This document shows, in pieces, positions 18,618-27,853 of a stretch of 64,000 nucleotides of DNA; the first letter of the stretch is position 1, and each line of letters opens with the position of its first letter. Below the pieces are notes generated by a model. It had not been told where the DNA came from. It did not search any database and was given only the letters and a program-made list of their open reading frames with translations. This stretch comes from Methylovirgula sp963708155 (GTDB taxonomy: Bacteria; Pseudomonadota; Alphaproteobacteria; Rhizobiales; Beijerinckiaceae): the NCBI GenBank assembly GCA_963708155.1, contig OY970183.1, positions 2,666,001-2,730,000 on the forward strand, given 5' to 3'. Both the position numbers and the translations under genes were made by a program.

Positions 18618-19466
18618 TCAGGTCCGCGTGATTCCCAACCGGGCCGCGACTTCCTTCGCCGTATCCAGCCGCGCGCGCATGAGCGGTGCATACGCTTGTT
18701 CGACGGCGGCCAATACCTCTTTTGGCGCTGTCTCCGGCGTCCCGGAATGGAAGGGCGGGTCGGGCGCATACTGGATGTTGAGCTGCACCTCTTGGGCGAC
18801 GGTCTTGCCGCGTACAAGACTGGCTACCACCAGCGCGCCGTCGATCCCGGCAGTGACGCCCGCGGCGGTGACGACATGGCCGTCGATGACGACACGCTCA
18901 TTCACCGGCGTCGCGCCGAAATAGGGCAGCAGATCGAGGGCGGTCCAATGCGTCGTTGCGCGGCGTCCCTTCAGAACGCCCGCCGCGCCCAAGAGCAGCG
19001 CGCCGGTGCAAACCGAGAAGATCGGCTTGCCGCCTGCTGCGTGCGCCTGAATGAAGGACAGCACCGCCGTATCATTCATCAGTGCCTGCTGGCCGGCGCC
19101 GCCGGGCACCTGCAAGAGATCGAGCGGCGGCGCTTCGGACAGCACCATCTCTGGCGTGACAATCAGCCCTTCGTAGCCGCGAAACGGTCCCCTCCGCGTG
19201 CCGATCACGTGCACCTTCGTGTCGGGCAGGCGGGTGAGCACCTCGAATGGGCCGGTGAAGTCGATCTGATCCAACTGAGGGAAGACCAGAATGCCGATGC
19301 TGAGCGGCTTGTTGCGAAGCGCGGTGAAGGCCTCTGGCTCTACGTCCATGGTGCTGTCGGCTTTTGCTGAGCCATTCAATCCGACCATTGTGCTGGCCAG
19401 GCCGAAAGCTGAAAGTTGCCCAAAGGCGCGGCGATTGAGGCGTAAGCTTTCATAACGCTGCATCAT
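18618..19466 (-). CDS. exported DJ-1/PfpI family protein, isonitrile hydratase-like
   Basis: The 282-residue protein has a twin-arginine-type N terminus (LNRRAFGQLSAFG, then a hydrophobic run ending GSAKA). A DJ-1/PfpI domain begins at about residue 55 (LSIGILVFPQLDQIDFTGPFEVL). The nucleophile-elbow cysteine is in FSVCTGALLLGAAG. The GRRATTHW segment matches GATase-like and isonitrile hydratase-like members. Exported members are unusual, since most are cytoplasmic. A GGAGG ribosome-binding site lies about 6 bases before the tandem ATG codons at 19466/19463. The biochemical activity is unknown. Confidence 0.88.
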   Translation of the reverse strand: MMQRYESLRLNRRAFGQLSAFGLASTMVGLNGSAKADSTMDVEPEAFTALRNKPLSIGILVFPQLDQIDFTGPFEVLTRLPDTKVHVIGTRRGPFRGYEGLIVTPEMVLSEAPPLDLLQVPGGAGQQALMNDTAVLSFIQAHAAGGKPIFSVCTGALLLGAAGVLKGRRATTHWTALDLLPYFGATPVNERVVIDGHVVTAAGVTAGIDGALVVASLVRGKTVAQEVQLNIQYAPDPPFHSGTPETAPKEVLAAVEQAYAPLMRARLDTAKEVAARLGITRT

Positions 19467-19566
19467 GGCACATCCTCCAAGACCGATACGGGCCGGGCGA
19501 ACCCCACCCGTACTCTATCAGCTTGTCGAACGGAGCCAAAGAGAGTGAAGGACTTGGGTGACGAGG

Positions 19567-20628
19567 CTACGCCGCTTCTTTCCGCAGCGACTCGATGTCG
19601 ATGACGAAGCGGTATTTCACATCGTTCTTCAGGAGCCGCTCGTAGGCTTCGTTGACCGCCTGGATCGGCACGATCTCAATGTCGGCGACGATGTTATGTT
19701 CGCCGCAGAAATCGAGCATTTCCTGCGTCTCCTTCATGCCGCCGATACCCGAACCGGCAACAGACTTGCGGCCGCCGATGAGGGCGCCGCCCTGGACCGG
19801 CGGCTCAAGCTCCGTCAGCACGCCGACGAGCACCATCGTCCGGTCGCGTTTCAGCAGCGCGAGATAGGGGTTGAGATCGTGCGGCACCGGCACGGTATTG
19901 AGCAGGAAGTCGAAGCTCGCCGCCTGCGCTGCCATCGCGGCTGCATCACGCGAGAGCAGTACTTCGTCGGCGCCGAGCTTTTTGGCGTCTTTGGCCTTGC
20001 CGGGCGAGGTGGTGATCATCACCACATGCGCGCCGAGCGCCTTGGCGAATTTGATGCCCATGTGGCCGAGGCCACCAAGGCCGATGACGCCGACCTTCTG
20101 GCCCGGGCCCACCTTCCAGTGCTTTAGCGGCGACCAGGTGGTGATGCCGGCGCAGAGCAGTGGCGCGACGGCCTTCAGATCGAGATGCGGCGGCACTTTG
20201 GCGACGAAGCGCTCCTCGACGACGATCTTTTCCGAATAGCCGCCGAAGGTCAGCGCATCGCTATCGCGCTCCCGGGCATTATAGGTCCAGGTCGCGCCGT
20301 GCTCGCAATATTGCTCGAGATCGTCGTTGCAGGCCGAACAGTGCCGACAGGAATTGACCATGCAGCCGACGGCGCCGTAGTCGCCGACCTTCAGCTTCTT
20401 GACATGCGTGCCCACCGCGACGACGCGGCCGACGATCTCATGGCCCGGCACCATCGGATAAAGCGAATTGTGCCAATCGTTGCGGGCCTGATGCAGGTCC
20501 GAATGGCAAATGCCGCAATACAGAATTTCGATCTCGATATCATGCGGGCCGGGGCTGCGCCGCGTGAAACGGAACGGCGCCAACGGCGATTGGGCGTCGC
20601 GAGCGGCATAGCCGCGGACTTCTGTCAT
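19567..20628 (-). CDS. zinc-dependent NAD(P) alcohol dehydrogenase, YahK/CAD type
   Basis: This is a 353-residue medium-chain dehydrogenase. The catalytic zinc site is CGICHSDLH with GHEIVGRV, and the structural zinc loop has CRHCSACNDDLEQYC. The nucleotide-binding motif is GLGGLGHMG. This pattern fits the broad-specificity NADPH-dependent aldehyde reductases of the YahK/cinnamyl alcohol dehydrogenase group. An AGGA element 6-10 bases before the ATG supports the start at 20628. It is not in an evident operon. Confidence 0.94.
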   Translation of the reverse strand: MTEVRGYAARDAQSPLAPFRFTRRSPGPHDIEIEILYCGICHSDLHQARNDWHNSLYPMVPGHEIVGRVVAVGTHVKKLKVGDYGAVGCMVNSCRHCSACNDDLEQYCEHGATWTYNARERDSDALTFGGYSEKIVVEERFVAKVPPHLDLKAVAPLLCAGITTWSPLKHWKVGPGQKVGVIGLGGLGHMGIKFAKALGAHVVMITTSPGKAKDAKKLGADEVLLSRDAAAMAAQAASFDFLLNTVPVPHDLNPYLALLKRDRTMVLVGVLTELEPPVQGGALIGGRKSVAGSGIGGMKETQEMLDFCGEHNIVADIEIVPIQAVNEAYERLLKNDVKYRFVIDIESLRKEAA

Positions 20629-20909
20629 GGTCGATCCTCGATGTCAGAAACTGGCTGTGCAGCCCGCGAACACGATCCGGCGTGAAAAGCACGCGTCCGG
20701 TGGGTACTGCTGGAAGCAAGGCGAACATAATTCCAATTCCGCGGCAGGAACAGAGCGCCATCCCGGACGATTTGACGAATTTTGCTCAATAATCCCTGCG
20801 CGATTTTCGTAACGATTTTCTGCGTCTCCACGAAAGTTCGGGCTGGCCTTGCGCGGCCGACATCCTAAATAATGTTCTGTCAGAATTCCCGCCTGCAGGA
20901 GAAAATTGT

Positions 20910-21308
20910 ATGATTACCAGCGAAAAAGCCCATCGCGTTATCGCCGCCGGCGAGGCCAAGGCGAAAGAAATCGGCCAGCCGATGAATATCGCGGTGGTCG
21001 ACGCGGGCACGAATTTGAAGGCTTTCACCCGCATGGACGGCGCTTGGCTCGGCAGCATCGACATCGCCATCAACAAGGCCTTTACCGCCAAGGCTTTCGA
21101 TCTTTCGACCAAAGACCTCGGCGAGAACAGCCAGCCGGGCCAGCAATTCTACGGCATCCAGGAATTGAACCACGGGCGGGTGATGATTTTTGCGGGTGGT
21201 GTTCCGCTGGTCGTCGACGGCAAGATCGTCGGCGCGGTCGGCGTCAGTGGCGGCAGCGGCGTGCAGGACCAGACCGTGGCGGAAGCTGCCGCCGCGGTTT
21301 GCAAGTAA
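20910..21308 (+). CDS. GlcG/HbpS family heme-binding-like protein
   Basis: The 132-residue protein is a single GlcG/HbpS (DUF336) domain: ITSEKAHRVIAAGEAKAKEIG, then NIAVVDAGTNLKAFTRMDGA, and the closing GKIVGAVGVSGGSGVQDQ. Family members include a heme-binding extracellular sensor and proteins encoded near glycolate and cobalamin genes; a general function is not settled. No signal peptide is seen. AGGAGA upstream supports the start. Confidence 0.9.
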   Translation: MITSEKAHRVIAAGEAKAKEIGQPMNIAVVDAGTNLKAFTRMDGAWLGSIDIAINKAFTAKAFDLSTKDLGENSQPGQQFYGIQELNHGRVMIFAGGVPLVVDGKIVGAVGVSGGSGVQDQTVAEAAAAVCK

Positions 21309-21418
21309 GAACTGGAAGCAAGGAGTCCGGCGCGGCGCATCGCCGCCGCGCCTCGCGCCCTTCGTGAAGACCTGGACACACCTTCCTGAGCCGCTAAAAG
21401 CCCGGTGGGAGGTTCTTT

Positions 21419-21844
21419 ATGGAAGCTATTGACCAGGTTATCGACGTGCGCGCCGTCGTCGCCATTGGCCAGAGCGGCCAGTTCGGCCTCAATGGCCGGC
21501 TGCCGTGGGAAGGCAATCGCGGCCGCGAATTCGTCGCCGATGTGGAGCGTTTTTTCGAGCTGACGCGCGGCCATGTGCTCATCATGGGCCATCGCACCTT
21601 TATTTCAGTTCCGAGATTTGCATTCAAAGACCGCGACATCATCGAAATCCACGCCTCCGATAAGCCGGAGGAGGTATTGGCCCGCTTTCCCGGCCGGGTC
21701 GTCTTCATCGGCGGCGGGCCGCCCGTCTATGCCGCCTATGCGCCCTATGTCCGCCATTGGGACATCAACCGTTTGCCCTATGACGGGGAAGCGGACCGCT
21801 GGTTCGACCCGGCCTGGCTCATTGCCAGCGGGCAAAAGGCCTGA
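21419..21844 (+). CDS. dihydrofolate reductase, short divergent form
   Basis: The 141-residue product has the DHFR start VVAIGQSGQFGLNGRLPWEG (equivalent to IG.DN.LPW), an acidic residue in ADVERFFELTRG where the catalytic acid lies, the NADPH loop VLIMGHRTF, and a late FIGGGPPVYAAY matching the G-G-x-x-x-Y region. It should reduce dihydrofolate to tetrahydrofolate. It is about 20 residues shorter than usual, with a trimmed C-terminal sheet. GGGAGG about 7 bases upstream of the ATG supports the start. Thymidylate synthase is not adjacent. Confidence 0.83.
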   Translation: MEAIDQVIDVRAVVAIGQSGQFGLNGRLPWEGNRGREFVADVERFFELTRGHVLIMGHRTFISVPRFAFKDRDIIEIHASDKPEEVLARFPGRVVFIGGGPPVYAAYAPYVRHWDINRLPYDGEADRWFDPAWLIASGQKA

Positions 21845-21932
21845 AACCGCCGTTTGTTGATCGCCCTGGCGAAATGGGGCAGAAGGCGGCAGCACAATGG
21901 CCGGGGTTCCGGCGATTTAGTTGGATTTTCGG

Positions 21933-23237
21933 ATGTCGTCTCCCTTGCGCCTCGGCGTTGCCGGTCTCGGCACCGTCGGCGCCGCGCTCGTCAAGCTTCT
22001 CGACCGCCAGGCCGCCGCTCTGGCGGCGCGAACGGGGCGTCATATCACGGTCACCGCGATCTCGGCGCAGAGCCGCGACAAGGCGCGCGACGTCGATCTC
22101 GCCCGCTTTGCCTGGTTCAGCGATCCCGTGGCGCTGGCGGGCTCGCCCGACATCGATGTCTTTGTCGAGTTGATCGGCGGCGCGGATGGCGTGGCCTATG
22201 GCGCCGTCGAGACGGCGCTCAGCAACGGCAAGTCCGTCGTCACGGCCAACAAGGCGCTGATCGCCAAGCATGGGCTCCATCTCGCCAAGCTCGCCGAGAC
22301 CAAGGACGCGGCGCTCGGCTTCGAGGCGTCGGTTGCCGGCGGCATTCCGGTCATCAAGACGCTGCGCGACAGTCTCGCCGGCAATCAGGTCTCGCGCGTC
22401 TACGGCATCCTCAACGGCACCTGCAATTACATCCTCTCCCGCATGGAGGCGGAGCAGATTTCCTTCGGCGAATGCCTCGCGGACGCGCAGAAGCTCGGTT
22501 ATGCGGAAGCCGACCCCACCTTCGACATCGGCGGCTTCGACACGGCGCATAAGCTTGCAATCCTTACCGCGCTTGCCTTCGGCACCGAGATCACGCCAGA
22601 CGCCATCGCCGTCGAGGGCATCGAGAAGATCACGCTCGCCGACATCGCCGCCGCCTCGGAGCTTGGCTATCGGATCAAGCTTCTCGGTGTCGCCGAGCGG
22701 ACTGCCGCAGGCATCGAGCAGCGCGTGCATCCGACGATGGTGCCGCGCTCGTCCGCCATCGCGCAGGTGATGGGCGTCACCAATGCGGTGACGATCGATG
22801 CCGACGCGGTGCAGGAGCTGACGCTGGTCGGGCCGGGCGCCGGCGGGGCGGCGACGGCCTCCTCGGTCGTCGCCGATATTGCCGACATCGCCCGCGGGCT
22901 ACGGCTGCCGCCTTTCGGCCTGCCGGCGAAGCTGCTTGCGCCGCTGCGCCGCGCGCCGATCCAGACGCACGAGGGCGGCTATTATATCCGCCTTTCGGTC
23001 TTCGACCGTCCGGGTGCCGCCGCCGCGATCGCGACGCGCATGGCCGAACGCGCGATCTCGCTGGAAAGCATCGTGCAGCGCCGCCGCCCGGGCGAGCGAA
23101 AAGGCGCGAGCGCCGTGCCGGTCATTCTCATAACCCATGCGACCTCGGAGAAGCTCATCGGCGAGGCGCTGAAGGATGTTCTCGCGGATGGTTTCATCGC
23201 CGAGCCGCCGCAGGTCATCCGGATCGAACGCGAATAG
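21933..23237 (+). CDS. hom: homoserine dehydrogenase
   Basis: The 434-residue protein converts aspartate semialdehyde to homoserine for threonine and methionine synthesis. It has the NAD(P) motif GVAGLGTVGAAL, the segment VTANKALIAKHG, the catalytic domain with GILNGTCNYILSRM and ADPTFDIGGFDTAHKL, and a C-terminal ACT domain (YYIRLSVFDRPGAAAAIATRM). The ATG at 21933 is preferred over a TTG twelve bases upstream. The glpX start lies 8 bases after the stop codon, so the two form an operon, the usual alphaproteobacterial pairing. Confidence 0.97.
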   Translation: MSSPLRLGVAGLGTVGAALVKLLDRQAAALAARTGRHITVTAISAQSRDKARDVDLARFAWFSDPVALAGSPDIDVFVELIGGADGVAYGAVETALSNGKSVVTANKALIAKHGLHLAKLAETKDAALGFEASVAGGIPVIKTLRDSLAGNQVSRVYGILNGTCNYILSRMEAEQISFGECLADAQKLGYAEADPTFDIGGFDTAHKLAILTALAFGTEITPDAIAVEGIEKITLADIAAASELGYRIKLLGVAERTAAGIEQRVHPTMVPRSSAIAQVMGVTNAVTIDADAVQELTLVGPGAGGAATASSVVADIADIARGLRLPPFGLPAKLLAPLRRAPIQTHEGGYYIRLSVFDRPGAAAAIATRMAERAISLESIVQRRRPGERKGASAVPVILITHATSEKLIGEALKDVLADGFIAEPPQVIRIERE

Positions 23238-23245
23238 GAAGATCC

Positions 23246-24253
23246 GTGACCGACCTTGTCGTCAAGAGCCAGGACATCATTGGCCGTATCCTGACGCTCG
23301 AACTCGTTCGCGTCACCGAGCGCGCCGCCGTCGCCGCCGCCGCTTGGCGCGGTCGCGGCAATGAAAAGGCTGCGGATCAGGCCGCCGTCGATGCCATGCG
23401 GCGCGAGCTGCATCGCCTGCCAATCGAGGGGACGGTGGTGATTGGCGAAGGCGAACGCGACGAGGCACCGATGCTCTATATCGGTGAAAAGCTGGGGACG
23501 GGATTTGGTCCGGCGGTCGATATTGCCGTCGATCCGCTCGAAGGCACGACGCTCTGCGCCAACGATATGCCGGGCTCGATCGCGGTGATGGCGATGGCGA
23601 GCGGCGGCGCGCTGCTGCACGCCCCTGACGTTTATATGGAGAAGATCGCCATCGGTCCGGGCTATCCCCACGGCATTGTCGATCTCGACCAGAGCGTCGC
23701 GGACAATATTGCCGCTCTGGCCAAGGCCAAGGGTGTGGCGCCGAAAGAAATCTCAGTCCTACTGCTCGACCGGCCGCGTCACAAGCCGATCCTCGATGCC
23801 TGCCGCGAGATCGGCTGCCCCGTGCGGCTCATCGCGGACGGCGATGTGGCGGGCGTGATCTTCACCACTCGGCCGGAGGAGACGGGTATCGATATCTACA
23901 TCGGCACGGGCGGCGCGCCAGAGGGCGTTCTGGCGGCAGGCGCGCTGCGCTGCGTCGGTGGCCAGATGCAGGGCCGGCTGATCCTCGATAGCGAAGAGAA
24001 GATCGAGCGCGCGGCGCGGATGGGGGTTGCGGACCCGCGCCGTAAATACGACCTGAGCGAACTCGCCGCCGGCGATGTCATCGTCTCGCTTACGGGCGTC
24101 ACCGATGGCCCGCTCGTCTCCGGGGTGCGTTTTGACAAGGACGCGATCCGCACCGAGACCCTGATCTACCGTTCGACGACCGGCACTGTGCGCCGCATTG
24201 GCGCGGAGCATCGCGGAAATGTCCTTTGGGATCGCAAGACCGCGGTGCGCTGA
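23246..24253 (+). CDS. glpX: fructose-1,6-bisphosphatase class II
   Basis: The 335-residue GlpX-type phosphatase removes the 1-phosphate of fructose-1,6-bisphosphate in gluconeogenesis. It shows GEGERDEAPML and DIAVDPLEGTTLC, the metal and substrate sites of this inositol-phosphatase-like fold. It starts at GTG directly downstream of hom. In many alphaproteobacteria hom-glpX precedes recJ; here the next gene is on the opposite strand. Confidence 0.97.
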   Translation: MTDLVVKSQDIIGRILTLELVRVTERAAVAAAAWRGRGNEKAADQAAVDAMRRELHRLPIEGTVVIGEGERDEAPMLYIGEKLGTGFGPAVDIAVDPLEGTTLCANDMPGSIAVMAMASGGALLHAPDVYMEKIAIGPGYPHGIVDLDQSVADNIAALAKAKGVAPKEISVLLLDRPRHKPILDACREIGCPVRLIADGDVAGVIFTTRPEETGIDIYIGTGGAPEGVLAAGALRCVGGQMQGRLILDSEEKIERAARMGVADPRRKYDLSELAAGDVIVSLTGVTDGPLVSGVRFDKDAIRTETLIYRSTTGTVRRIGAEHRGNVLWDRKTAVR

Positions 24254-24286
24254 GGCGTTGATTTTCCGCCACGAGGCGCGGGTAGG

Positions 24287-24730
24287 TTAAGGGCAGACCT
24301 TGACGCCGATGGCTGACGCCTGCTGCCAGGTCATGCGTGTGAAGCTCGTTCTCTGTAGCGCGTGATGCGCGGAGACCCAGCGCCGGACGTTGGGCGGATA
24401 ATAACTGGCGGCGTAGTTATTGAGCGAGGCGGGCGCGAGCTTTCCGTCGATCGTCGCGCCGTGGAAATAGAGCACGGCGCCCTGAGGAACGCAGGCGCCG
24501 GAAATCCCGAGCAGCAAAGTGCAGGACGAAAAGCACTCGATCGGAAGGCGGTAGATATAATCGTTGCGGTGATGCTCGACGAATTCGATCCGGCTCAGCA
24601 GATTGCCGCCGTTGTCCTGTTCGACGAGGTCAGGCAGGCGATTGGCGGAACGGTCGAGAAGGCCGGCGCCTAGCGCCGCGGCGGTTTGCAGAATGAACGC
24701 CGCCGCCAGAGCCACCCGCCAATACCGCAT
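24287..24730 (-). CDS. exported ClpP-fold-like hypothetical protein
   Basis: The product is 147 residues from the ATG at 24730 (MRYWRVALAAAFILQTAAALG). It has a signal peptide and then GGNLLSRIEFVEHH, a segment LPIECFSSCTLLLG, and ACVPQGAVLYFHGA. The spacing of Gly-Gly, Cys-x-x-x-Cys, Cys and His matches the protein at 3909-4325 and uncharacterised rhizobial periplasmic proteins with a ClpP/crotonase-like core. A role in proteolysis is not demonstrated. Confidence 0.7.
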   Translation of the reverse strand: MRYWRVALAAAFILQTAAALGAGLLDRSANRLPDLVEQDNGGNLLSRIEFVEHHRNDYIYRLPIECFSSCTLLLGISGACVPQGAVLYFHGATIDGKLAPASLNNYAASYYPPNVRRWVSAHHALQRTSFTRMTWQQASAIGVKVCP

Positions 24731-24832
24731 CCTGTTTTCCCTCCCGGAGCCGAACCTGCATTTCAGCAGATTCGGCAAGCAATGTCCGGGCCTATTATGT
24801 GGCGCGCCCGCCAATCCACGGGCTTGTCGGGT

Positions 24833-25129
24833 TCAGAGCCAGCGGCGCGGTCCGACCGCGGTGGGGCCGACGTCGCCGGTCTTGCCCGCGACCAGCCGCC
24901 AGATGAGCAGGAGCACGACAGCGCCGATCGTTGCGCCGATGAAGCTCGCGCCCTGATCGAGGCGATACCACCCGACCGACTGGCCGATGAAGGTCGCGAG
25001 AAAGGCGCCGGCGATGCCGAGCAGCGTCGTGAGAATGAATCCGCTCGGATTGTTCGGCGCTGGCGAGAACCAGCGCGCGAGCAGGCCGGCGACGAAACCG
25101 ATAACGATGATCCAGATGATGTGACCCAT
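24833..25129 (-). CDS. GlsB/YeaQ/YmgE-family membrane protein
   Basis: The 98-residue protein has three transmembrane helices with glycine-rich motifs (IIVIGFVAGLLARW, then GFILTTLLGIAGAFLA and GATIGAVVLLLIWRLV), the signature of the transglycosylase-associated family. These small inner-membrane proteins are stress-induced in many bacteria, but no enzymatic role is established. GGGAGA about 8 bases before the ATG supports the start. Confidence 0.92.
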   Translation of the reverse strand: MGHIIWIIVIGFVAGLLARWFSPAPNNPSGFILTTLLGIAGAFLATFIGQSVGWYRLDQGASFIGATIGAVVLLLIWRLVAGKTGDVGPTAVGPRRWL

Positions 25130-25228
25130 AATGATTTCTCCCCAGCCTTCGCGGTCTCGTCTGGCGGACCTTAAAAGACGAGCTTAGGCGGGCTTTCTAG
25201 CCTGTCAATCAGACACGCTCGGTGCGTT

Positions 25229-26473
25229 TCAGCGCAGAGCCGGCGACAGCTTGATGACGCGGCAGGATTCGCCGGCTTCGGCCGCCGGGGCATAGGGCGA
25301 ACGCACCAGCAGGCATTGCGATTGGGCGAAAATGCGCAGGAGCGAAGAATCCTGCAGTGCAAAGGGCGTCGCCACGGGCAGGCCAGTCTCGCCCTGTGCG
25401 AGCGTCGCGCGCAGATAATCTTCGCGCTGGCTGTTGGCCTGTACAGGCGCACCGAGAATTGCCGGCTCGGTCGGATCTTCAGCCGCACGTGGATCGCCGC
25501 TGAGCGCGCGCACCAGCGGAATCAAAAACAGGAGGCTGCAGACGATCGAAGCGGCCGGATTGCCGGGCAGGCCCAGGATCAGCATGTCGCCCAGACGACC
25601 GTGGATCAGTGGTTTGCCGGGCCGCATGGCGATGCGCCAGAAGCTCAGCTCCATGCCTTCTTTGGCGAGGGCCGAACGGACAAGGTCGTGCTTGCCGACC
25701 GAGGCGCCGCCAAGGGTCACCAGCACGTCAGCTTGGGCTTCGCGCGCGGCTTTGACGCCGGCTTCGAGCGCCGCGAAATCATCGCCTGCAATCCCAAGGT
25801 CGATGGGCTCGCCGCCATTCTCGATGACGAAAGCGGCGACGGCGAAGGAATTCGAGGTGATGATCTGGTCGGGGCCGATTGCCTGGCCCGGCTGTACCAG
25901 TTCGTCGCCGGTGGCCAGTATCGCCACGCGCGGCTTTCGCGCTACGGGTACCTCGGCATGGCCCATCGCGGCGGCCAGAGCGACGTCGATCGGGCCGAGC
26001 CTTGTGCCAGCCGCTAGCAGGCTCTCGCCTGACGCGAAATCGACGCCCCTGGCGCGGATATGCCGGCCCGCGGCGATCGTCCGCTGTGCGATGACGGTCT
26101 CGCCGTCGAGTACCGTATCCTCCTGCATCAACACGGCATCGGCGCCGAGCGGCACCGGCGCGCCGGTGAGGATGCGCACCGTTTCGCCTGGCGCGATGCT
26201 TCCGTTGAAGCCGTGTCCGGCGGCGCTTTCGCCGATCATTTTCAATCGCGCCGGCAGCGTTGCGAGATCAGCGGCGCGAACGGCAAAACCATCCATAGCG
26301 GAGGCGGGAAAAGGCGGCTGGGTGCGGCGCGCGATGAGTGGCTCGGCCAGCGTCCGCCCGAGAGCCTGAGCAAGCGGCACGCGCTCGACGCCGCGCGCAC
26401 CGTGATTTGCAAGAACGCGCGCCCGCGCTTCGCCTACGGGCAGGAGGTCTGGAGCGCCCACGGATTCAGCCAT
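25229..26473 (-). CDS. moeA: molybdopterin molybdotransferase MoeA
   Basis: MoeA inserts molybdate into adenylated molybdopterin. The 414-residue protein shows LPVGEARARVLA, the FPASAMDGFAVRA segment, GDELVQPG, TLGGASVGKHDLV in the MoCF domain, and LPGNPAASIV. The ATG at 26473 overlaps the last 8 bases of moaC, implying coupled translation; an upstream ATG at 26521 is less likely. It is the last gene of the ppiD-trp-moa-moe run. Confidence 0.95.
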   Translation of the reverse strand: MAESVGAPDLLPVGEARARVLANHGARGVERVPLAQALGRTLAEPLIARRTQPPFPASAMDGFAVRAADLATLPARLKMIGESAAGHGFNGSIAPGETVRILTGAPVPLGADAVLMQEDTVLDGETVIAQRTIAAGRHIRARGVDFASGESLLAAGTRLGPIDVALAAAMGHAEVPVARKPRVAILATGDELVQPGQAIGPDQIITSNSFAVAAFVIENGGEPIDLGIAGDDFAALEAGVKAAREAQADVLVTLGGASVGKHDLVRSALAKEGMELSFWRIAMRPGKPLIHGRLGDMLILGLPGNPAASIVCSLLFLIPLVRALSGDPRAAEDPTEPAILGAPVQANSQREDYLRATLAQGETGLPVATPFALQDSSLLRIFAQSQCLLVRSPYAPAAEAGESCRVIKLSPALR

Positions 26474-26945
26474 CGCGCCGGAAGGAGCCGGATTTGCCGC
26501 CCGACTTCTCAGTGAGTTCAATGCCCTCGATCCGCATCGCCCGGTCCGCTGCCTTGAGCATGTCGTAGATCGTCAGACAAGCGACGGAGACAGCCGTCAG
26601 AGCCTCCATCTCGACGCCTGTCTGGCCGTTCACCTTCGCCTCGGCGAAGACGCGCAGACCCGGAAGGGCAGGGTCGGGCTCGATCTCGACTGTCACCTTG
26701 GTCAGCGCGAGCGGGTGGCAGAGCGGGATGAGATCGGCGGTCTTCTTCGCCGCCATGATTCCGGCGATGCGCGCCGCGGCGAAGACGTCGCCCTTCTTGG
26801 CATTGCCCGAGACAGCAAGCGCGAGCGTCTCGCGGCGCATGACGACGCGGCCTTCCGCGCGCGCGTAGCGATCGGTCGAAGGTTTCTCCGAGACATCGAC
26901 CATTTGGGCATCGCCCGCTGCCGCCAGATGGGTAAGCTTGCCCAT
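26466..26945 (-). CDS. moaC: cyclic pyranopterin monophosphate synthase MoaC
   Basis: The 159-residue MoaC acts after MoaA to make cyclic pyranopterin monophosphate. The sequence carries MVDVSEKPSTDRYARAEG, KKTADLIPLCHPLALTKV, and VEMEALTAVSVACLTIYDM with the conserved Asp in the last. The start at 26945 (MGKLTHLAAAG) lies 2 bases after the trpC stop, so it is in the same operon. Confidence 0.97.
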   Translation of the reverse strand: MGKLTHLAAAGDAQMVDVSEKPSTDRYARAEGRVVMRRETLALAVSGNAKKGDVFAAARIAGIMAAKKTADLIPLCHPLALTKVTVEIEPDPALPGLRVFAEAKVNGQTGVEMEALTAVSVACLTIYDMLKAADRAMRIEGIELTEKSGGKSGSFRRDG

Positions 26946-26947
26946 CG

Positions 26948-27781
26948 TCAGCCGTGCGCCTTGCGTGGCGTCGCATGGCGCTCGGTTTCGTCGCCGCACA
27001 GCAGGGTATGTGTCGCCGCCGTGACGTCCTTCTGTCGCATCAGGCTTTCGCCGACGAGGAAAGTGTCGATGCCGGATTTGTGCAGGCGCAGGCAGTCGTC
27101 ATGACTGGTGATGCCACTCTCGGCGACGACGATGCGGTCGGCGGGAATTTTTTCCGCCAGCCGCTCGCAGGTCTCGAGCTTCGTCTCGAAGGTGCGCAGA
27201 TCGCGGTTGTTGATGCCGACAAGCTTCGTCTCGAGTTCGAGCGCGCGGTGCAGCTCGGCTTCGTTATGGACTTCAACCAGCACATCGAGGCGAAGATCGT
27301 GCGCGGTCTTGTTGATCCTCCTGGCTTCCTCGTCGGTCACGCTGGCCATGATGATGAGGATGCAATCGGCGCCATAGGCGCGCGCCTCGTAGACCTGATA
27401 GGGATCGAAGAGGAAATCCTTACGCAGCGCGGGGAGGCGGACGGCCTTGCGGGCGGCTTCGAGATAATCGAGCGAGCCCTGAAATGAGGGCGTGTCGGTC
27501 AGCACGGAAAGACAGGCGGCGCCGCCCGTCTCATAGGCCCTGGCAAGCAGCGGCGGATCGAAGTCGGCGCGGATCAGTCCCTTAGACGGGCTTGCCTTCT
27601 TGACCTCGGCGATGAGCGCGAAACGGCCCTCGGCAAGCCGGGCCTCGATGGCGTGGAGGAAACCGCGCGGTGGATCGTGGCTCTCAATCCGGCGTTCTAG
27701 CGTCGAAAGCGGAATGCGCAATTTCGCCTCGGCGATTTCCTTGCGCTTATAAGCTTCGATCTTTTTCAGAATATCGGCCAT
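26948..27781 (-). CDS. trpC: indole-3-glycerol phosphate synthase
   Basis: The 277-residue TIM-barrel enzyme catalyses the fourth step of tryptophan synthesis. Visible are the N-terminal MADILKKIEAYKRKEIAEAK, FALIAEVKKASPSKG, ALRKDFLFDPYQV, and VGINNRDLRTFE, with VAESGITSHDD near the end. It lies between trpD (72 bases upstream) and moaC. Confidence 0.97.
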   Translation of the reverse strand: MADILKKIEAYKRKEIAEAKLRIPLSTLERRIESHDPPRGFLHAIEARLAEGRFALIAEVKKASPSKGLIRADFDPPLLARAYETGGAACLSVLTDTPSFQGSLDYLEAARKAVRLPALRKDFLFDPYQVYEARAYGADCILIIMASVTDEEARRINKTAHDLRLDVLVEVHNEAELHRALELETKLVGINNRDLRTFETKLETCERLAEKIPADRIVVAESGITSHDDCLRLHKSGIDTFLVGESLMRQKDVTAATHTLLCGDETERHATPRKAHG

Positions 27782-27853
27782 GGGCCTGCCTTCGTCCTCC
27801 CCGTCGGGCTGCGACGATCCTAATCTGCCACGAAGCGCCGTCAGGGCAAAATA

